From: Nocardia wallacei | GTDB lineage: Bacteria; Actinomycetota; Actinomycetes; Mycobacteriales; Mycobacteriaceae | Assembly (NCBI RefSeq): GCF_029869545.1 | Contig: NZ_JARWQD010000240.1 | Location: 1 to 64,000, forward strand | Direction: 5' to 3' | Length of the DNA stretch: 64,000 bases | In this document: piece after piece, positions 1-8,847 of the stretch | How the letters are laid out: each line of letters begins with the position of its first letter | Numbering within the stretch: the first letter of the stretch is position 1 | Notes under the pieces: generated by a model | Databases searched by the model: none | What the model was told of the DNA's origin: nothing | What the model saw: only the letters and a program-made list of their open reading frames with translations | Translations under genes and position numbers: made by a program

Positions 1-40
1 CCCCCCCCCCGCCCCCCCCCCGCACCGCACCCCCCCCCCG
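1..40. repeat. C-rich homopolymeric tract
   Basis: The window opens with runs of ten to eleven cytosines broken only by single G or CGCACCGCA interruptions. It lies about 95 bp upstream of the chosen pobA start. It may be a slippage-prone tract or an assembly artefact; no function is visible. Confidence 0.6.
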
Positions 41-134
41 CTGTTTTCGGCCCGCGTACCAGCGTTGTGCTCGGGCTGCGTTTTTCATGTTCTCTCACTT
101 GGCTTTCGTGTTCCCACACCCGATGGAGAAGCTC

Positions 135-1319
135 GTGACCAGCCAACACATCAAGGTCGTCATCGTCGGCGCCGGTCCCGCCGGACTCGTCCTCGGTAAT
201 GCACTGCTGCGCAACGGAATCGACTGCGCCATCGTCGAACAACGCACCCGCGCCTACGTCGAACAACGCGCCCGCGCCGGCCTGATCCAGCACCGCACCG
301 TCGAAGCCCTGCGCGACCTCGGCCTCGCCGAGCGTCTCCTCGCCGCAGGCGCCCGCCACACCAGCTGCGAATTCCGTGCCCAGGACCTCCGATTCACCCT
401 CGACTACGCCACCCTCGCCGACGGCGCCACACACACCATCTACCCCCAGCAGAACCTCGTCCGCGACCTCATCGCCGCATTCATCGCCGACGGCGGCGAC
501 CTGCGCTTCGACACACCAGTCATCCGACTGCACCCCTGCCGCGAGCACCCTGCGGTCGCACTCGGCGACGGCACCGAACTCACCTGCGACATACTCGCCG
601 GAGCCGACGGCGCACACGGCGTCACCCGCGCCGCGCTCCCGGCCACGGCGATCGGCGAGCACCACCGCCACTACCCGTACCGGTGGATCACCGTGCTGGC
701 CGCCGCGCCGCCGTCCACCACACAGATCATCTACGGCGCCCATCGCGATGGCTTCGCCGGCCACATGCTGCGCACCTCCACCGTCAGCCGCTACTACCTG
801 CAGTGCGGCATCGACGACACACCCGACGACTGGCCCGACGACCGGATCTGGGAAGCACTGCAGCACCGCCTCGCCACCAGCGACGGCTGGACCCTCACCG
901 AAGGCCCCATCCTGGACACGGGCCTGCTGGACATGAGCACCTTCGTCACCACCGGCATGCAGGCCGGAAACGTGTATCTGCTCGGTGACGCCGCCCACGT
1001 GATCACCCCGGCTGGGGGCAAGGGCATGAACCTCGCCATCGGCGACGCCATCGAACTCGCCCGCGCCATCGGCGCCCGCCTGCACCAGGGCAGCACCGAA
1101 CACCTGAAGCTGTACACGAGTAATCGGCTCGGGCCGATATGGCAGGCCCAGCACTTCTCCGACTGGCTGCTGCATCTGATCAACACCGCACCCGCCGACG
1201 ATGATCCCGACTTCGACTACCAGCTGCGTCGCGCACGGCTGACCGAGCTCGCCCACCGGGCGGACCTGGCGACCTGGTTCGCCCGCAATTACGCCGGACT
1301 GGAGGTGAACGCGCGATGA
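135..1319 (+). CDS. pobA: FAD-dependent 4-hydroxybenzoate 3-monooxygenase (PobA-like)
   Basis: A group A flavoprotein monooxygenase of 394 residues, the usual length for p-hydroxybenzoate hydroxylase, which uses NAD(P)H and O2 to make protocatechuate. The N-terminal FAD site is GAGPAG at residues 12-17. Next comes the family-typical segment EQRTRAYVEQRARAG, and near residue 280 the second FAD motif GDAAHVITPAGGKGMN. I chose the GTG at 135 because GGAG(AAG) stands 6-7 bp upstream; an upstream ATG at 87 and one at 123 are in frame but lack this spacing. The stop overlaps the next gene by 4 bp (ATGA), so the two are probably co-transcribed. A relative acting on another hydroxybenzoate is possible. 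Confidence 0.85.
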   Translation: MTSQHIKVVIVGAGPAGLVLGNALLRNGIDCAIVEQRTRAYVEQRARAGLIQHRTVEALRDLGLAERLLAAGARHTSCEFRAQDLRFTLDYATLADGATHTIYPQQNLVRDLIAAFIADGGDLRFDTPVIRLHPCREHPAVALGDGTELTCDILAGADGAHGVTRAALPATAIGEHHRHYPYRWITVLAAAPPSTTQIIYGAHRDGFAGHMLRTSTVSRYYLQCGIDDTPDDWPDDRIWEALQHRLATSDGWTLTEGPILDTGLLDMSTFVTTGMQAGNVYLLGDAAHVITPAGGKGMNLAIGDAIELARAIGARLHQGSTEHLKLYTSNRLGPIWQAQHFSDWLLHLINTAPADDDPDFDYQLRRARLTELAHRADLATWFARNYAGLEVNAR

Positions 1320-2605
1320 GCCTGGTTGTGCAGAAATATGGCGGCACCTCGCTCGGCGACGCCCACAAAATCCGCCACGTGGCCCGCCGCGTCGCCGCCA
1401 CCGTCCGCGACCGGCAACCGGTCGTGGTCGTGGTGTCGGCCATGGGCGGAACCACCGACACCCTACTCGCACTGGCCCGCACGCTCACCGACGACCCGCA
1501 CCCGCGCGAACGCGATCTGCTGCTCAGCACCGGCGAGCAGACCTCGGCCGCCGCCCTCGCGCTCGCCCTCCACGAGCTCGGCACCCCCGCCCGATCCTTC
1601 ACCGGACGAGACGCCGGCATCACCACCGACGGCGTCCACGCCCGCGCCCACATCACCGACATCGACCCCACCGCCCTGCAGGAATGCCTCGCCACCGGAA
1701 TCGTGCCCGTGGTCACCGGATTCCAGGGAGTCGCCGCCGACACCGACGAGATCACCACCCTCGACCGCGGCGGTTCCGATACCACCGCCGTGGCGCTCGC
1801 TGCCGCGTTGGGCGCCGAGACCTGCGAGATCTACACCGACGTCGACGGCGTCCATACCGCCGACCCCCGGCACGTGCCCGGCGCACCCACGATCACTCAC
1901 CTCACCTACGAGGACATGAGCGAACTCGCCGCTAACGGCGCCACGGTCCTCGCGCACACCGCAGTCGACTACGCCGCCCGCCACCACGTGTCCCTGCACG
2001 TCCGGTCCAGCGCTACCGATCTCGACGGCACGCGGATCGGCACCACCACCGGCCCGACACGAACGGTCACCGACCGGCACGGCACCGTCATCGCCGTCAC
2101 ACACCAAACCAACCAACTGCGTTGCCGACTCGTCGCCGTCGACCCCACCGCGCTGACCACAGTCTTCATCGCCCTGGCCGACACCGACCTCCCCCTCGAC
2201 ATGCTCACCTACCGAACCGGTGACACGAGCAACCCGCCAGCGCTGCAATTCACCGTCCACGACCACGACCACGGCCCCGCCGACCACGTACTGTCGACTC
2301 TCGCCAGAGCGAACGGTCTCGACGGCCACGAATGGTCCGGGCCCATCGGCAAACTCACCCTCGTCGGCCACGGCCTCGCCACCCCACGCGTCCTGTCCCG
2401 GGCATTGAATGTGCTTCGCTCCCACCGCATCACCGTCGAGGACCTGTCCGTCCATCCCCGCCGCATCTCCATCACATGCCCCCGCGACGCAACCCACCAC
2501 GCCCTGAGCCACCTGCACCACGCGTTCTTCGCCTCTGACAACATCCGCACCGCCACACCGGCATTGGCCACCATCACCCGCAAACAAATCGCCGCCGCAC
2601 ACTGA
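1316..2605 (+). CDS. aspartate kinase (aspartokinase)
   Basis: Catalyses phosphorylation of L-aspartate, the entry step to lysine, threonine, methionine and also to aspartate-semialdehyde-derived secondary metabolites. The 429-residue protein carries KYGGTS at residues 7-12, the aspartokinase signature around LDRGGSDTTA (about residue 146) and two C-terminal ACT-like segments (roughly 265-340 and 345-425), so feedback control by amino acids is expected. Its start codon lies inside the stop of the preceding hydroxylase gene. No asd gene follows, which is the usual partner, so this may be a pathway-dedicated paralogue rather than the housekeeping enzyme (inference). Confidence 0.88.
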   Translation: MSLVVQKYGGTSLGDAHKIRHVARRVAATVRDRQPVVVVVSAMGGTTDTLLALARTLTDDPHPRERDLLLSTGEQTSAAALALALHELGTPARSFTGRDAGITTDGVHARAHITDIDPTALQECLATGIVPVVTGFQGVAADTDEITTLDRGGSDTTAVALAAALGAETCEIYTDVDGVHTADPRHVPGAPTITHLTYEDMSELAANGATVLAHTAVDYAARHHVSLHVRSSATDLDGTRIGTTTGPTRTVTDRHGTVIAVTHQTNQLRCRLVAVDPTALTTVFIALADTDLPLDMLTYRTGDTSNPPALQFTVHDHDHGPADHVLSTLARANGLDGHEWSGPIGKLTLVGHGLATPRVLSRALNVLRSHRITVEDLSVHPRRISITCPRDATHHALSHLHHAFFASDNIRTATPALATITRKQIAAAH

Positions 2606-2669
2606 CACGAACCCCACGATCCCGCCGGCCCGAGCCGACACGCCACCGGCACCCGCTCATCCGACCGGC

Positions 2670-2990
2670 TCAGGCCGCCGGACCACCAGCACGCAACCGC
2701 GAAAGCACCGGGCCCAGTACCGGATCCGGTTCCAGCTGCGAATAGATCGACGACAAAGTGGCCTCTAAAGCAGCCGTAAAACAGCACAGCCGCCTCGAAG
2801 ATCGTCCGGCCGCCGCGGGTGAGTTCGGCCGTCACACCCCGCCCATCCGTCGGGCACGCACCACGTTGCACCAACTCGGCCAGCTCCAGCCGAGCCACCA
2901 ACCGCGTCATCGAACTGGCATTCAATCCCACCGCATCGGTCAGCTCCTGCATCCACAACCGCCCCGTCGCCGACTCCGCCGGTGCTCGGT
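2670..2990 (-). pseudogene. MarR-family regulator, 3' fragment with frameshift
   Basis: The minus strand encodes a winged-helix segment with LWMQELTDAVGLNASSMTRL and a wing containing PTDGRGVTAELTRGGR. Near 2760-2785 the reading frame must change to give the expected C-terminus (TLSSIYSQLEPDPVLGPVLS), which stops at 2670. The N-terminal third is missing: upstream of about 2990 the sequence turns into an unrelated phosphoesterase. It lies tail-to-tail with the aspartate kinase gene. A functional protein is unlikely. Confidence 0.6.
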
Positions 2991-3780
2991 GAGGAGGTCC
3001 CCTCGCGGGTGGAATACGCTGCCCCAGTGGTCGTCTCGGCCCGGGTGGTTGTGGTTGCCGCGACAGACGAAGTAGTCGCGGCCGGCAACGCCCCACGCGT
3101 CGAGACGAGACCACACCGCCCGCGCCTGCTCCACCGTACCGGAATCGGTGAGTTCACCGGCCACGATCAGATGATCGACGGCGCGGTCCGGCCCGGCGCA
3201 GCTCGTCCAGCACGGCATCGAACATGATCCCGAGATGATCGTCGGTGTCATGGCACACCCCCGGTAGGAACCGGTCAACAGCAACCCGCTGACGTGTTCG
3301 CCGTAGTGCAGGTCATTGGTGAGCGCGACGGTCCCCAACAGTGGCCCCGGCGGCATCAACGTCGCAACAATGCCAGTGCTCTCCGGAGTCCCGGGACGCC
3401 GGGTGACCAGCGCTCGCCCGGCTCCGCGCGCTGCCCGCTCGAATACGCCTCGAACCGGTACCTGTGGCCGATTCCGACCCATTCACCTCTGCATAGTGAT
3501 ATGCGGTTGGACACGGGTCGAAGTAGACCGTCCGTGCCCTTCCGCAGCCGTCGGCCGACGCCAAGCGTACCTCGGTGTCGGCGGGGCGGACCGCAGTCTC
3601 CCCACCCGGTCCCGGGCCCGACTGGTCCAGATCCAGCACCACCCACCGGTCCGTGACGGTCACCACCTCCAGATCCGAGGAATCGATCGAATCACGCCAT
3701 GCCCAAACATAGTTCAACCTCGGCATCGACAGCGAGGCGAACCTCGGCGCCCCGACCCCCACCGCCCCCATCGCCGACAT
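2990..3780 (-). pseudogene. calcineurin-like metallophosphoesterase, decayed
   Basis: Fragments in at least two minus frames carry metallophosphoesterase motifs: ALTNDLHYGEH (D-x-H), LIVAGELTDSGT (degenerate GDLTDSG) and CRGNHNHPGRDDHW (GNHD-like). An N-terminal piece beginning near 3780 reads WRDSIDSSDLEVVTVTDRW. The frame changes around 3440-3480, and the C-terminal metal-binding histidines are absent because the gene is joined to a MarR remnant near 2990. The altered GD and GNHD motifs and the missing 3' end indicate a dead gene. Confidence 0.55.
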
Positions 3781-3899
3781 TGCCCAGCCACACCGTCCGA
3801 AGCCGCATGCTCGTCATGGGTGCCCTCCGGCTGACGGAACGGCCTTCAGCATTCGACATTTGCGGCTATCAACCGGCAGCCCACAACCGACGGGCTGCG

Positions 3900-4172
3900 C
3901 TACGAGGCAAACACTCGGCGAGTCACCGGCTCATCCTCACGAAAGACAAATCGGTCGACGCAGGGCCGACCGGCTACGGCATCCGAGGATGCGGGAGGAT
4001 CGGCGAACGGGCCGTAGAACACATACAGGTCCCAATACTCCCCAGACCCATCCTCCTTACGACGAACATCGAACCCGATCTCGCGCACCGGGCGCCAGAA
4101 ATCACCACCGCGCGGATCACGAATCACATCGCCATGACGGACCTCGGTCACACGCACCGTCTCCGTACCCAT
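3900..4172 (-). CDS. small hypothetical protein, 90 aa
   Basis: An uninterrupted 90-codon minus-strand frame with actinobacterial-style composition. It includes VRHGDVIRDPRGGDFWRPV and a charged, aromatic stretch RRKEDGSGEYWDLYVFYGP. There is no signal peptide or membrane segment and I do not recognise a domain. A purine-rich TGAGGAA lies about 9 bp upstream of the ATG. It sits between two decayed regions and has no obvious operon partner. The antisense frames look less protein-like. Confidence 0.5.
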   Translation of the reverse strand: MGTETVRVTEVRHGDVIRDPRGGDFWRPVREIGFDVRRKEDGSGEYWDLYVFYGPFADPPASSDAVAGRPCVDRFVFREDEPVTRRVFAS

Positions 4173-4647
4173 CCTCGCAATTCCTCACAGCCGTCGATAG
4201 TTGATTGCCCCGCCCCGCACAGTGATTATCGCGCACCTCACGACCCAGTCAAGGGCACATTGCCTCTTGACGCCCAGGCGTTGCCAGCACCTGCGGCAGG
4301 TGTATCCCAGCACCGACGACCCGCTCCGGACACCTCCACGTCAAACTGCCGACATCCAGCGGTGCCATGCTATGAGGTGCGGCGCGTCAACCCGAGACAA
4401 CCTTCGCCTCGGCAAGCGACTCCACGACCCCCACATGTGCAGTCCCTACGGGGCGAGACACCCGCTGCGCGCCGCTCGGGGTCAAATCCCCACCGGCCCC
4501 ATCCTCCGTACGACGCGACATGGTGACGGGGGCGCAATCACAACAGCCATCCAGACGATCGGCGCTCCGGGATTCCTCGAAGACAACGGATTTCACCATC
4601 AGTACCCGGCAACCGGTAAACATGAATCATGAGGGACTGTGGAGTGT
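4173..4647. other. stretch without a recognised gene
   Basis: Several short overlapping frames exist on both strands, but none shows a recognisable motif, consistent codon usage or a convincing ribosome binding site. I see nothing definite here. Confidence 0.4.
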
Positions 4648-4912
4648 ATGGATCGAGAGCCGCTGCACGCTCACCGGGACGGACCGTCTGAGAGCCGGCA
4701 CACCGTGCACGACGCATCCGACCTGGCGCAGGCATGCGTGTTCTACGAATGGCTCATGACCGAAGCCGACGCACTCGACGCGGCACTACAACCCAGCTGA
4801 CCCGCGCAGCGTCCTACGAGCAAGCACCGAGGCCCTGCTGCTCGACCACGACCTGCGCGAAGTCCGCCGCTGCTTGAACCAGCTACTCACCCGATTTCAC
4901 GAACCGAACTGA
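4648..4912 (+). pseudogene. possible small gene broken by a frameshift
   Basis: An ATG at 4648, with GGAG a few bases upstream, opens a 50-codon frame ending at 4800 (ASDLAQACVFYEWLMTEADA). Immediately afterwards a different frame continues with equally protein-like sequence (VLRASTEALLLDHDLREVRR) to a stop at 4912. Joined by one frameshift near 4785 they would give a helical protein of about 85 residues. Family unknown. It could instead be two tiny independent frames or nothing. Confidence 0.3.
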
Positions 4913-5179
4913 CCTCCTCCGAGCAGAGGACAACACCCTAATCACATTGGTAGCGGCGGCATTCCTCCACGGTTGGGTAATGCAGCGGCCCTGGTCCAGC
5001 CGCCCTTCTCCGCGCGAAAACTCTCTGCGCCCACGGTTTTGCAACACACTCCACAGCCGAAGTTCTCCTGCAGTACTCGGCAGAGTGACCTGAAGGTTGA
5101 TAGCGGTTAATCCCCAGTCGGGATGCCGCACAAGGTAATCGGCGAGAATCTGACCGGTGTGTCTACGGCCGAGGGGACG

Positions 5180-5490
5180 AACCGGAGCGCATACGCCGAG
5201 ATCACCCCGCTCTACCGGTGCCTCGACATCGTGCACGGCACGGCCCTGGCCCGCGCCGAACGACGACTGCAACGCAAGTTCACAATCCTGTTCGAGGCCA
5301 ACACGATTCACTGCTACCTGCAGGACTCCTACGCACAGATCCAAGCCCGGGGCAGCCGTACAGCTGTACGTGCCACTGCTCGCCGAATGCTTCGCCCGAC
5401 AACAACTCCAAGCCCGAGCCAAACTGGAGGGCCGCCTCGAACACGCGATCCCGCTGGTGCTGGCACCGCCGCACGTTCAAAGTCCGTACC
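5180..5490 (+). pseudogene. N-terminal three-helix-bundle part of an arsenate-reductase-like LMW phosphatase
   Basis: Two plus frames, switching near 5350, read ALARAERRLQRKFT...EANTIHCYLQDSYAQIQ and then YVPLLAECFARQQLQARAKL followed by IPLVL. This resembles the three-helix dimerisation domain that precedes the low-molecular-weight phosphatase (ArsC) domain in many actinobacterial arsenate reductases. The expected CxxNxxRS catalytic loop after PLVL is absent because sequence of an IS21 transposase begins within about 20-40 bp. The identification is by family memory, not by a search. Confidence 0.45.
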
Positions 5491-5504
5491 ATGGTGGTGG
5501 ATCC

Positions 5505-6065
5505 GACTGCGTCGTGCCCGCCGGACCCCGTCTCGCGCGCGTTCGATCAGGGCCGCCCAGACGAATGGGTGCCGCGGGCGCGGAACTACGATTCGGTGCG
5601 AGATCTGGTCGCCGAGCGGGTGGCGAAATCGCAGGGCCGGATCTCGGCCGAGCGACTACTGCCGGCCGCGCAAGCGGCCGGTTACGAGGGGGCACCGCGG
5701 AACTTCCGGCGACTGGTCGCCGACCAGAAAGGCGTTGTGGCGCAAGGATCATCATCGGGCCGCCGTCCGGCGGTGTGGTCGCTGGGTGAGTAGTTGGTGA
5801 TCGAGTGGGGCCGAGACCGCACCGGGGTTGCAGTTGTTCTGCGCGGTGCTGGCATTCTGGCGGTGGCGGTTCGTTGCGTTCGCTGCGGACCAGCGGCAGT
5901 CGACCACCCTGGCGTTGCTTGCAGAGGTGTTCGCCGCCCTCGATGGTGTTCCCGCCCGGGTGCTGGCCGACCGGATGGGCTGCCTCAAGGGCGGGGTGGT
6001 CGCGGGCGTGATGGTTCCGACCGCTGAATATGTCCGGTTCGCAACGCATTACGGTTTTCGCCCCA
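5505..6065 (+). pseudogene. istA: IS21-family transposase IstA fragment
   Basis: Plus-strand frames contain RISAERLLPAAQAAGYEG (helix-turn-helix region), an ALWR segment in a second frame, an in-frame stop near 5793 and then LQLFCAVLAFWRWRFVAFAA, the start of the DDE integrase core, followed by PARVLADRMGCLKGGVV and EYVRFATHYGFRP. The N-terminus and the C-terminal half of IstA are missing and at least two frameshifts are present. It cannot encode an active transposase. Confidence 0.7.
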
Positions 6066-6069
6066 CTGG

Positions 6070-6440
6070 CACCCCGCAGCCCCGCCCGGCCGGTGACGCA
6101 CTGATCCTGGACCTGCCGACCGCACCCACCCGCTCCCTCGACGCCGGGCTACGGCGCCTGAAACTGGCTGCGGCCCGCCGGACCGCCCCGGAAGTGCTGC
6201 AGGTCGCGAAGACACAGCGGTGGATCCGGGAAGAGGTGCTGCGCACCCTGATTGAGGCCAAACTGGCCGCCTGCGACTCCTCCAACGCCCGCATCCGACT
6301 CAAAGCTGCCGCGTTCCCGGTCCTCAAACCCTCGACAGCTTCGACGTCGCCGCATCATCGATCCCGCAAGCAACCTTCGACTACCTGTCCTGGAATGGGT
6401 TCGCGCGCAACACAGTACCGCACTGATCGAATCGGTCGAT
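6070..6440 (+). pseudogene. istB: IS21-family IstB helper ATPase fragment
   Basis: Directly behind the broken IstA core the frame reads LDAGLRRLKLAAARRTAPEV and AKTQRWIREEVLRTLIEAKL, typical of the N-terminal domain of IstB. A frameshift near 6335 continues with AASSIPQATFDYL. The fragment ends about 6440, before the Walker A motif, so the ATPase core is lost. The join to IstA shows an internal deletion that removed the 3' half of istA and the start of istB. Confidence 0.65.
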
Positions 6441-6642
6441 ATCCGAGGGTAGCAGACCGCGTGGGAAGAGGTGTCTAACGCGCGATATTCGGCGCTTACG
6501 CAATGATGCCCTGGGCGCAGTTCTCAAGGCATCACGAAAGCTGTTGTGGCTATTGCTATTTCTTGCCGGATCCGCCGCTGTTGGCATCGTCCGCACCTGC
6601 GTAGTGGGCTCAGCTGGGAACTCTGTCGCACTACATGTTTGA

Positions 6643-7710
6643 CTACGAGATGTAGCGGACGATTCCATCGGCCGCGGACTGTTCGATGGCGGCGAGGAGT
6701 CGGTGGTGGCGCAGGGCGGTCTCGAAGCTGGGATGCGGTTGTCGGGCTTCGGTGATGGCCTGGGCGACCTCCTGATAGAGGGCTGCGATATTGGCGGGCA
6801 GGCCGACCTGGATGATGGCGGGGACGGTGCGGTAGGTGTCGGGCATGGCCAGGGTCTCGTCGCCGATCCGGATGTCCCAGTCACCCCAATTAATGAATGT
6901 CCTAGGCTGGGTTGGGGTGGCGGTCAACGTTGCGTCGCTGCCGACGAACTCGAGGCGGAACCCGTAACGGGCGGGCCCGTTGCCGCCGTGCATGACGACC
7001 GACGCGGTGGCGCCGCTGGCCAGCAGCACGTGGCTGGGCGTGGCGTTGGGCACCGTCTGTTTTGTCCGGCGATGAGCACGCGGTCGTGCGCGCGGGCAGC
7101 CGTGTGGAGACTTCGGTCAGTGGGCCCGCGACACGTTCGAGTGCGGCCAGGAAGTGACCAGCCATGATGCTCAGGATGTTCGTTCCCTCCGAACCGTCGA
7201 GGCCGAACACCAGGTCCGGCCATATTCGACTCCCGCCCCAGGGGGCGCCCTCCGCCACCAACGCGACCGATTCGAGCGTGCCGATCCGGCCGTCGGCCAG
7301 CAGATTCCCGACGAAGCGGGCACTCGGGGAATGGTGGCCTTGGAGGACGACCGCGTGAACGATGCCTGGCGGCGGTAGCGGCCTCGGTCAACTCGCCCGC
7401 TTCGTCGGCGTTGATGCCCAGTGGCCACTCGGACACGACGTGCTTGTCGGCGTCGAGCGCTGCCCTGATCACGGCGGCATGCCCGGACGTCTTCACTGAC
7501 ACGACGACCAAGTCGACCTCAGGGTGCGCGATGAGTTCGCACGCGCCGGCGAAGGCGTGCCGTACGCCGTGAGCGGCCGCCGCCCGGTCCGCGCTGGCTT
7601 GGTTGGTGGTCGCGACCGGCGGTCACCTCGAACTCCTCGATCGCTGCGAGCGCGGGTAGGTGCGAGTTATCCGCCCAGCCGCTGGCCCCGACAACTCCGA
7701 CTCGGATCAT
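6643..7710 (-). pseudogene. Gfo/Idh/MocA-family oxidoreductase, multiply frameshifted
   Basis: Read from 7710 down, successive minus frames give MIRVGVVGASGWADNSHLPA (N-terminal Rossmann fold), then DLVVVSVKTSGHAAVIRAAL and DADKHVVSEWPL (the EKP-like motif altered to EWP), then VAEGAPWGGSRIWPDLVFGL and finally a C-terminal tail with RTFINWGDWDIRIGDE ending at 6643. At least three frameshifts (about 7510-7530, 7250-7400 and 7050-7070) are needed to join the pieces into a protein of about 355 residues, the normal length of the family. It is divergent from an intact TetR gene that may once have controlled it. Confidence 0.65.
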
Positions 7711-7730
7711 GTATCCCACTCCTAGTTCTG

Positions 7731-7755
7731 TACCTTTCCGTAATACCAATAGGTA
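7731..7755. promoter_or_regulatory. candidate TetR operator
   Basis: In the 73-bp gap between the oxidoreductase pseudogene and the TetR gene, TACC occurs at 7731-7734 and again at 7744-7747, followed after AATA by GGTA at 7752-7755. The TACC...GGTA inverted arms resemble operators of TetR repressors divergent from oxidoreductase genes. Short arms make this tentative. Confidence 0.35.
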
Positions 7756-7783
7756 AAATATGGAGAGGGCAACGGAGGACGGC

Positions 7784-8371
7784 ATGCCCGGTGGACGCCC
7801 ACGCTCGTTCGACGCAGACACCGCACTCGACCGCGCATTGGAGGCGTTCTGGCGCAACGGCTTCGAAGGCACGTCGCTGGCCGACCTGACCGCCGCGATG
7901 GGCATCAACAAGCCCAGCCTGTATGCCGCCTTCGGCAACAAGGAGGAACTGTTCGGCAAGGTCCTTGCCCGCTACCTCGACGGCCCCGGCGCCTACGCCG
8001 CCAACGCGCTGGACGCGTCTACCGGCCGCGAGGTCGTCGAGCGGCTGATCCACGGAGCCGTCGACCTGACAGCAGGCGACAGCACGCCCCATGGTTGCCT
8101 GTGCGTCAAGACCGTTCAAGGCTGCGGATCCGACACGCACGCTGTACACCAGGACGTCGTTGCGGTGCGCAAAGCCGGCGAGGCGGCACTGCGACGGCGG
8201 CTCGAGCAGGCCACCGACCTGCCGACCCACCAGGAACCAGCCGACCTGGCCGCACTCGTCCACACGATCTCGGACGGCATCGCCGTCCAGGCAGCGGCCG
8301 GGCGCAGCCGCGACGAGCTGCGGCAGGTGGCCAACTCAGCGCTGCGCGCCCTCTTGGACGAAGGCACGTAG
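7784..8371 (+). CDS. TetR-family transcriptional regulator
   Basis: A 195-residue one-domain repressor. Residues 1-60 hold the TetR helix-turn-helix: GRPRSFDADTALDRALEAF, GFEGTSLADLTAAMGINKPS, LYAAFGNKEELF. The C-terminal ligand domain contains a CLCVKT...GCGSD segment with three cysteines, seen in repressors linked to electrophile or aldehyde handling (inference). The ATG at 7784 has GGAGG five bases upstream, which I prefer to an upstream in-frame ATG at 7760. The divergent oxidoreductase is a pseudogene, so this may be an orphan regulator. Confidence 0.85.
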   Translation: MPGGRPRSFDADTALDRALEAFWRNGFEGTSLADLTAAMGINKPSLYAAFGNKEELFGKVLARYLDGPGAYAANALDASTGREVVERLIHGAVDLTAGDSTPHGCLCVKTVQGCGSDTHAVHQDVVAVRKAGEAALRRRLEQATDLPTHQEPADLAALVHTISDGIAVQAAAGRSRDELRQVANSALRALLDEGT

Positions 8372-8394
8372 ACCCCACCGTGACGAGCGCCGGG

Positions 8395-8570
8395 TCGGGG
8401 CCAGAAGAGGGTGTCGCGGACACGGAGCGGCCGGTACCCGGTCGGTACGAGCCGGGCAAGTTCAGCGGCGGTGTCAACTCGATGGCGCCGAAGAAGTTGA
8501 TGTTCTCGCTGTGAGCCGGGCTGATATGCGCCAGCACATCGTCATCGATCCGGCGTCCGGGCTCTGCGCA
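8395..8570 (-). pseudogene. Tn3-family transposase C-terminal remnant
   Basis: The minus strand reads RRIDDDVLAHISPAHSENIN followed by FFGAI; after a frameshift near 8478 the sequence VDTAAELARLVPTGYRPLRV continues. This is the extreme C-terminus of Tn3-type transposases. Everything upstream of about 8570 is unrecognisable. A separate N-terminal Tn3 remnant exists far away at 47.1-47.6 kb. Confidence 0.5.
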
Positions 8571-8847
8571 TCTGGTCGACGGCGAGGACCGGTGAGCAGC
8601 CATGCGTCCAGCTCCGTGCACCCGCTCAGGTGTGAACTCGGGCGCGAGCCATGGTCGCTGCTCGTCGACCCAGCCGCGTCCGACAGACCACTCGCCGGCT
8701 ACTTCTTCCGCGATGGTCCGCGTCAGCGGCGAGACGGCGGACAGGGCGATGACCCAGTCCGATCGCGGCGACACACGCCCGCAGCGTTCGCCGTGGGATC
8801 CAGCCTACCGGAGCAGAGCGGCGGCGGGGGCGTATGCCGACCGCAGG

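Noticed and set aside
1463..2641. 392-codon minus-strand frame
   Set aside because: Antisense shadow of the aspartate kinase; low-complexity G/V/D-rich product.
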